NCBI GenBank assembly: GCA_030407085.1
Contig: CM059585.1
Coordinates: 115,123,501 to 115,187,500 of the forward strand
Direction of reading: 5' to 3'
Length of the DNA: 64,000 nt
From: Trichopria drosophilae
Taxonomy: Eukaryota > Arthropoda > Insecta > Hymenoptera > Diapriidae
Below, one piece after another: positions 59,386-64,000 of the stretch (the stretch's first letter is position 1; each line of letters opens with the position of its first letter). Under the pieces are notes generated by a model, which was not told the origin of the DNA, ran no database searches, and worked only from the letters and a program-made list of their open reading frames with translations. A program made the translations under genes and the position numbers.

Positions 59386-60615
59386 TTAACCCATTTAGTT
59401 CCCAAAAAGGCAAAATTTGTAGCTTAGAAAACTTTGTGAAAAAAAAAGAAAATCTTTTGGAGAATACCTCATCCCTACTATTTTCGGGTAGGCTCTACAC
59501 GATAGAATGGTTTTAAAATTTCAAAAATTTGATTTTCAATTGTGAATTAACAATTTAGAAAAAAAACGATTTTGTTTTGAAAAATTTTTTTTCATCCCTA
59601 AAGTTGAGTGGGAAGGATTTGTTTTGTCTGTCGCAAATATGCACAAAGATTGCACTTAATATTTTGAAGGATTTACAACCAGCTTTGGTTTTTTATCGTA
59701 TGATTTTTTTTAAACAATATGGCGGCCTAAAAACGAAAGCTAAAAAAGCAAACGGACATTTTTCTACTGTTTTTGACGGTTTTTCATTGGAATCGTGTAA
59801 ATTATTCAATTATTTCAGGAAAAATATACTAAAATATAAGATTTAAAATAAAAACTATAAAAACTGTTAACTATGATAAAATTATGTTTTTAAGGTTTTA
59901 AAAAGTCGTTTTTTTTTACGGTTTCTCGTTATTATTTCAACAGAAACTTATGCAGTTAAAAAATAACCTGAATTTCGTTGAATGTCGAAATACTGAATTG
60001 ATGATCTGATACTTTTAGGGTAAATTTCATAATATAGACACAGACAAAGTCTTTGGTACAGTTTTACTTGCCACTGTTATGCCATCATTCGGCTAATGCG
60101 GGCAATTGTTCATCATCATCCCACACAGGCATCGTAAACATTTTTTTAAAAAATATTATATTTACGTATATTTTTAATGAAATAATTGAATAATTTTCAC
60201 GATTCCAATGAAAAAACGTCAAAAACAGTAGTAAAATGAACGTTTGATTTTTTAGCTTTCGTTTTTTGGCCGCCATTTTGTTTAAAAAAATCGTACGATA
60301 AAAAATCAAAGCAGGTTGTAAAGCTTAGATATTTTGTGCACCTTAGCTAATATTTGCGAAATAAAAAAAAATTCCTTCCAACTCATATTTTTGATTAATA
60401 AAAAATTTCTAATAAAAAAATCGTTATTTTTTTTAAATTGTTAATTAACAATTGAAAATCTAATTTTTGAAAATTTTAAACCATTCTATCGTGTAGAGCA
60501 TACCCGAAAATAATAGGGTTGGGTATTTTCCAAACGATTTTCTTTTTTTTTCACAAAGTTTTCTGAGCTCAAACGTAAGCTACAAATTTTGCCTTTTGGG
60601 GACTTAATGGGTTAA
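59386..60615. mobile_element. TTAA-flanked foldback at the centre of the palindrome
   Basis: TTAACCCATTTAGTTCCC at 59386 is mirrored by GGGGACTTAATGGGTTAA ending at 60615. Arms of about 450 bp (59386-59840, 60150-60615) include GGCAAAATTTGTAGC and ATGGCGGCC words; the spacer is ~310 bp. TTAA on both sides suggests a piggyBac-type element. It lies between the two inverted transposase copies, about 200 bp upstream of each ATG. Confidence 0.65.
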
Positions 60616-60824
60616 AGTAGAACTAAAAATGTGCAATTTCCAAAATAGTCGCGGTATTGACATTGGTATTGACTTGCATTTCGTACTCTGTAGAGAAGTG
60701 GAATTTAATTTCATAAATATTGGAGTATAAAATCGTGTGATAGTTGCATACAAATTTATTTGAGGCTACGCTAACTTTTGATGAGCTTGAGAAATTTGAT
60801 TTATTTAGAATTACAAAGTAAGTA

Positions 60825-61900
60825 ATGGAGCCGATGAAAATTCTGCATAAGGTTCTGTGTCACGTATTATTAGATTCCTTGTGCTGAGGACATAAATTGG
60901 TGTCGATGTTCTCCTTCAGTTTGTCATAACAACTTATGACATTCCAAAAAATGTACAAAACAGTACTGAAGAAAAATTAAATAAGTATTTTATGCCTGCA
61001 TTCAAAACTATATGAAAGAATTCCTTTTATGCGGTTGATAAATTTTTTTTCGTGTAAATCACATCAATCTTGGTTAAACGAGTACTTCGAATTTCCAGTT
61101 GTTCGATTACCGGAACGAAAAAATGAAGAAAAAATACGAAAAGATTTTGCCGGCTGTTCCGAATCGACAAAAAGGAGACGTTCACATGAAGTGACTAAAT
61201 CTATTACCAATGAAGAATTTAAAGATGCATTTTTTACTATGCTCAGATCTTCGGGGAAAAAAGATGTTATTCCTGCGATTAAAAAACTCATACACGGTAA
61301 TGACATACCTGAAAAAGAAATTCAGTTCCCAGAAAAATTAAGCGCCGATGAAGCTTTAGGAATTATAGTTCAATGCGGATTGTCAAAAGCGCAATATAAC
61401 ACGATAATACAAGAAGCAAAAGAAAAGAAATCTGATATTTTTCTACATTACGCAAAAATAGCGGATAGAAAGATAATTACAATATCTGAAATTTCTGCAC
61501 AGATAGGTCTATAAAATTTCCTTTTCGACATCGCGTGCGAAAAATGCTATTTTTCACACTTTTGACTTTTTTCTGACGCATTTTTCGCACGCTCACGTCG
61601 AAAAATATCATACGGCACATATGGATAAATGTTTCTTGTGCGAATGTGAATGCAGACCTCGTCTTCGACTCGGCCGGCAACACTCACATTCGCAGAAAAA
61701 ACTTTTACCCACTTGTATCGTAATATACTATAATCACATCGGTATCAAGATTGATTAAAGTCGTAGGAATATATGTCCCAATATCATCTGAAATTATGAT
61801 AATTGTTGTGGAATCTAAGTGGGATGCATTGCACCACTGATTACCTTTTGAATTTTTTCAATCAAAAATTTGTGAATGAACAAAATGACGGTAAATATTA
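60825..61900 (+). pseudogene. Second RAG1-like transposase copy, inverted and truncated
   Basis: ATG at 60825 (MEPMKILHKVLCHVLLDS) matches the N-terminus of the minus-strand copy. The frame 61029-61514 reads SHQSWLNEYFEFPVVRLPER, FFTMLRSSGKKDVIPAIKKL and CGLSKAQYNTIIQEAKEKKS, and is open where the other copy is frameshifted. After an insertion (61515-61740) a short relic reads VVVESKWDALHH, reaching only the first catalytic region. The rest of the core is deleted and the minisatellite TIR follows. About 200 bp of 5' flank is also shared by the two copies. Confidence 0.78.
61515..61700 (-). repeat. Short dispersed repeat inserted in the second transposase copy
   Basis: Contains ATCGCGTGCGAAAAATGC, CGAAAAATATCATACGGCAC and CGAGGTC-like text in inverted order relative to 25555-25710. 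It separates the two parts of the partial transposase. Confidence 0.5.
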
Positions 61901-61959
61901 ATTTTAGAAAGTTGTTTTCAAATTCGCGACCAGTGACCGCCTCTAAAAGGTTTCAGAGC

Positions 61960-63035
61960 AATCCTGTCAATTTCAATAATATCGTCGTCATTATTAAATC
62001 CTCCATTTTTAATTGTTCAAATCATGACATCAGATTCGTGACGGAGGACACGAAAAAATAACCAAGTAAGAAGTTTTAAAAATATTCCGATCAATTTCAA
62101 AATACCATCCTCCATTTTGGACCCGCTATTGTGAATTTTTAAAATCTGAATACAGATACATGAACAGAGGCCCAAAAATCCCCGAGTAACAAGTTTTAAA
62201 ACAATCCGATGAATTTCCAAAATATCATCCGCCATTTTGAATTTTTGAAATCTGAACTTCTGTTCGTGATCACCGACCCCAAAAACCCCCGAGTAACAAG
62301 TTTCAAAACAATCCGATGAATTCCCAAAATATCATCCGCCATATTGGATCCGCCATTCTGAATTTTTGAAATATGACTTCAGATTCGTGATCAGCGACCC
62401 CAAAAACCCCCGAGTAACAAGTTTCAAAACAATCCAATGAATTTCCAAAATATCATCCGCCATATTGGATCCGCCATTTTGAATTTTTGAAATATGGACT
62501 TCAGATTCGTGATCAGCGACCCCAAAACCCCCCGAGTAACAAGTTTTAAAACAATCCGATGGAATTTCCAAAATATCATCCGCCATATTGTATCCGCCAT
62601 TTTGAATTTTTGAAATATGACTTCAGATTCGTGATCAGCGACCCCAAAAACCCCCGAGTAACAAGTTTCAAAACAATCCGATGAATTTCCAAAATATCAT
62701 CCGCCATATTGTATCCGCCATTTTGAATTTTTGAAATATGACTTCAGATTCGTGATTAGCGACCCTAAAAAGCCCCCAGTAACGAGTTTCAAAAAAATTC
62801 GAATACATTTTTCTTATTTTTAGAATATGATGCAATGCGCACAAAGAACCCAATTTGTTCAATTTTTGTTTTATAGGAATTATCATAAACAAATAAAAAT
62901 GAATTTCAAAAATCGACCCAGACAACTTTGTCAGGAATTTAATAAGCTTTAATTTAAAAAAAAAACATCAGGATCCGTCGAGCAGATCCTCCGGAAAGTT
63001 GACTTGAATCAATAATTGCGGTTTGACCCTCTGTG
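61960..63035. repeat. Right terminal inverted repeat with minisatellite units
   Basis: Mirror image of 55316-56400. Units with CCCCAAAAACCCCCGAGTAA occur through 62150-62660, then the terminal ~240 bp, ending CTCTGTG at 63029-63035 (complement of CACAGAG). Units carry CCGCCATATTGNATCCGCCA. Confidence 0.8.
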
Positions 63036-63068
63036 CTACGTAGCGTCCGTCCCGCCCATAATTATATT

Positions 63069-63567
63069 CCCCCCACCCCCCCCCCCCCCCACCCCCCCCC
63101 CCCCCCACCCCCCCCCCCCCCCACCCCCCCCCCCCCCCACCCCCCCCCCCCCCCACCCCCCCCCCCCCCCACCCCCCCCCCCCCCCACCCCCCCCCCCCC
63201 CCACCCCCCCCCCCCCCCACCCCCCCCCCCCCCCACCCCCCCCCCCCCCCACCCCCCCCCCCCCCCACCCCCCCCCCCCCCCACCCCCCCCCCCCCCCAC
63301 CCCCCCCCCCCCCCACCCCCCCCCCCCCCCACCCCCCCCCCCCCCCACCCCCCCCCCCCCCCACCCCCCCCCCCCCCCACCCCCCCCCCCCCCCACCCCC
63401 CCCCCCCCCCACCCCCCCCCCCCCCCACCCCCCCCCCCCCCCACCCCCCCCCCCCCCCACCCCCCCCCCCCCCCACCCCCCCCCCCCCCCACCCCCCCCC
63501 CCCCCCACCCCCCCCCCCCCCCACCCCCCCCCCCCCCCACCCCCCCCCCCCCCCACCCCCCCCCCCC
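63069..63567. repeat. Perfect 16-bp array of one A and fifteen C, 31 units
   Basis: A occurs exactly every 16 bases from 63075 to 63555, 31 times, with only C between. The complementary strand is fifteen G plus T repeated, expected to form G-quadruplexes, while the C strand could form i-motifs. It starts 33 bp from the CACAGAG end of the RAG-like element. The open frames across it (Pro/Thr/His and Gly/Trp) are by-products of the repeat. Confidence 0.95.
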
Positions 63568-64000
63568 ATTACAGAGACCGAATTTAAAAATAATAAAGAT
63601 ATACTTGTTTGTAATTTCGATTTTTCAATATACATACTGTTGCGAATAGAATCGATGTTTCAAATCTGCGGTACTCGGCATAGGTTTTTCCCCCCACATG
63701 AGTTTTCCCTATGCCATTGCCCACCCGAATGGGGGTACCTCTTCTAAAAGTCTGCTCCGGCGGCACTAGACGAGGACCTGTTAGGTATATGTTTGTAAAG
63801 GTCCTAAAAGGCGACAATATTAACAATATTGATGAAATTGAATATTGTAATCTTGTTGTATCGAAGCAAAGTATTAGCTGCCATAAGAAAAAATTGCTCA
63901 AATACTAAATAGATTTAATTTACAAGTTTTCGTTTTGTCCGTTTCGAATTTAACACAATCATTTTTGGTATCACTCTTCGAGCCTCTAGGATCGTTTGTA
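63568..64000. other. No recognisable gene
   Basis: Short frames occur on both strands (63584-63901 minus, 63711-63908 plus), none with a motif. A G/C-richer piece at 63700-63780 (CTCTTCTAAAAGTCTGCTCC) is unassigned. Confidence 0.35.

Larger units (their letters stand above)
55316..63035 (-). mobile_element. RAG1/Transib-like transposon with long minisatellite TIRs
   Basis: The outer ~250 bp (55316-55560) is mirrored at about 62790-63035, and both ends begin CACAGAGGGTCAAACCGCAA. The TIRs continue inward as arrays of the ~121-bp minisatellite (55558-56370 and 62030-62780). Between them are a RAG1-like transposase (57198-59185, minus), a second partial inverted copy (60825-61900, plus) and, in the middle, a TTAA-flanked foldback. 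CACAGAG is close to the RAG heptamer CACAGTG and to Transib ends (CAC followed by A/T-rich text). No 5-bp target-site duplication is visible (TGCCG and CTACG flank it), so either the flanks have changed or the ends were rearranged. Confidence 0.65.

Noticed and set aside
55311..63040. 5-bp target-site duplication of the RAG-like element
   Set aside because: The flanks TGCCG and CTACG do not match, so I do not claim one.
63069..63567. CRISPR-like regular array
   Set aside because: There are no spacers; every unit is the same 16-bp near-homopolymer in a eukaryotic sequence.
63016..63747. Long Pro-rich and Gly-rich open frames on both strands
   Set aside because: They exist only because the A-C15 repeat has no stop codon in any frame; there is no conserved start or context.

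Overview
The window is AT-rich eukaryotic DNA that is mostly repeats, with introns, target-site duplications and poly(A)-type tails. Two odorant-binding-protein (OBP) genes, an insect family, point to an insect genome; I cannot fix the order. Host genes are sparse and sit among nested transposons.

Layout. 1-4300: no recognisable gene. 4369-7970: a decayed DIRS-like retrotransposon (gag, RT, RNase H, tyrosine recombinase). 8395-9235: a foldback. 10215-11575: relics of an ankyrin-repeat gene, tandemly copied. 12270-15139: a Penelope-like element with a GIY-YIG relic, followed by a LINE endonuclease fragment. 15140-17185: short tandem repeats and a SINE tail. 17720-18175: the last two coding exons of one OBP gene. 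19186-25450: a second Penelope-like copy, split by a foldback and by a young LINE (20932-23942). 26108-29510 and 33664-36985: two copies of a segmental duplication, each with a small gene and a tRNA-derived SINE. 30568-30981: a broken copy of an OBP exon. 37815-48133: a complete five-exon OBP gene whose introns hold at least seven inverted-repeat elements. 49424-55030: a full-length LINE with 16-bp target-site duplications. 55316-63035: a 7.7-kb inverted structure carrying a RAG1/Transib-like transposase. 63069-63567: a perfectly regular array of one A plus fifteen C.

The most interesting locus is 55.3-63.6 kb. The minus-strand protein has the spacing of the RAG1 catalytic core: two Asp about 110 residues apart, CxxC, two His five apart, and a Glu in a SE....ESRNK context. 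Both outer ends of the inverted structure begin CACAGAG, close to the RAG heptamer. The terminal inverted repeats are built largely of a ~121-bp minisatellite that also occurs inside a TTAA-flanked foldback in the OBP intron. The transposase is frameshifted, a second inverted partial copy lies beside it, and the pair flanks another TTAA foldback.

The host genes fit one history: a block carrying the small gene plus an OBP was duplicated in tandem. One OBP copy (37.8-48.1 kb) survived, and the other was reduced to exon 2, cut by a Helitron-like insertion. All statements come from reading sequence and translations by eye; family names are recalled motif patterns, not search results.
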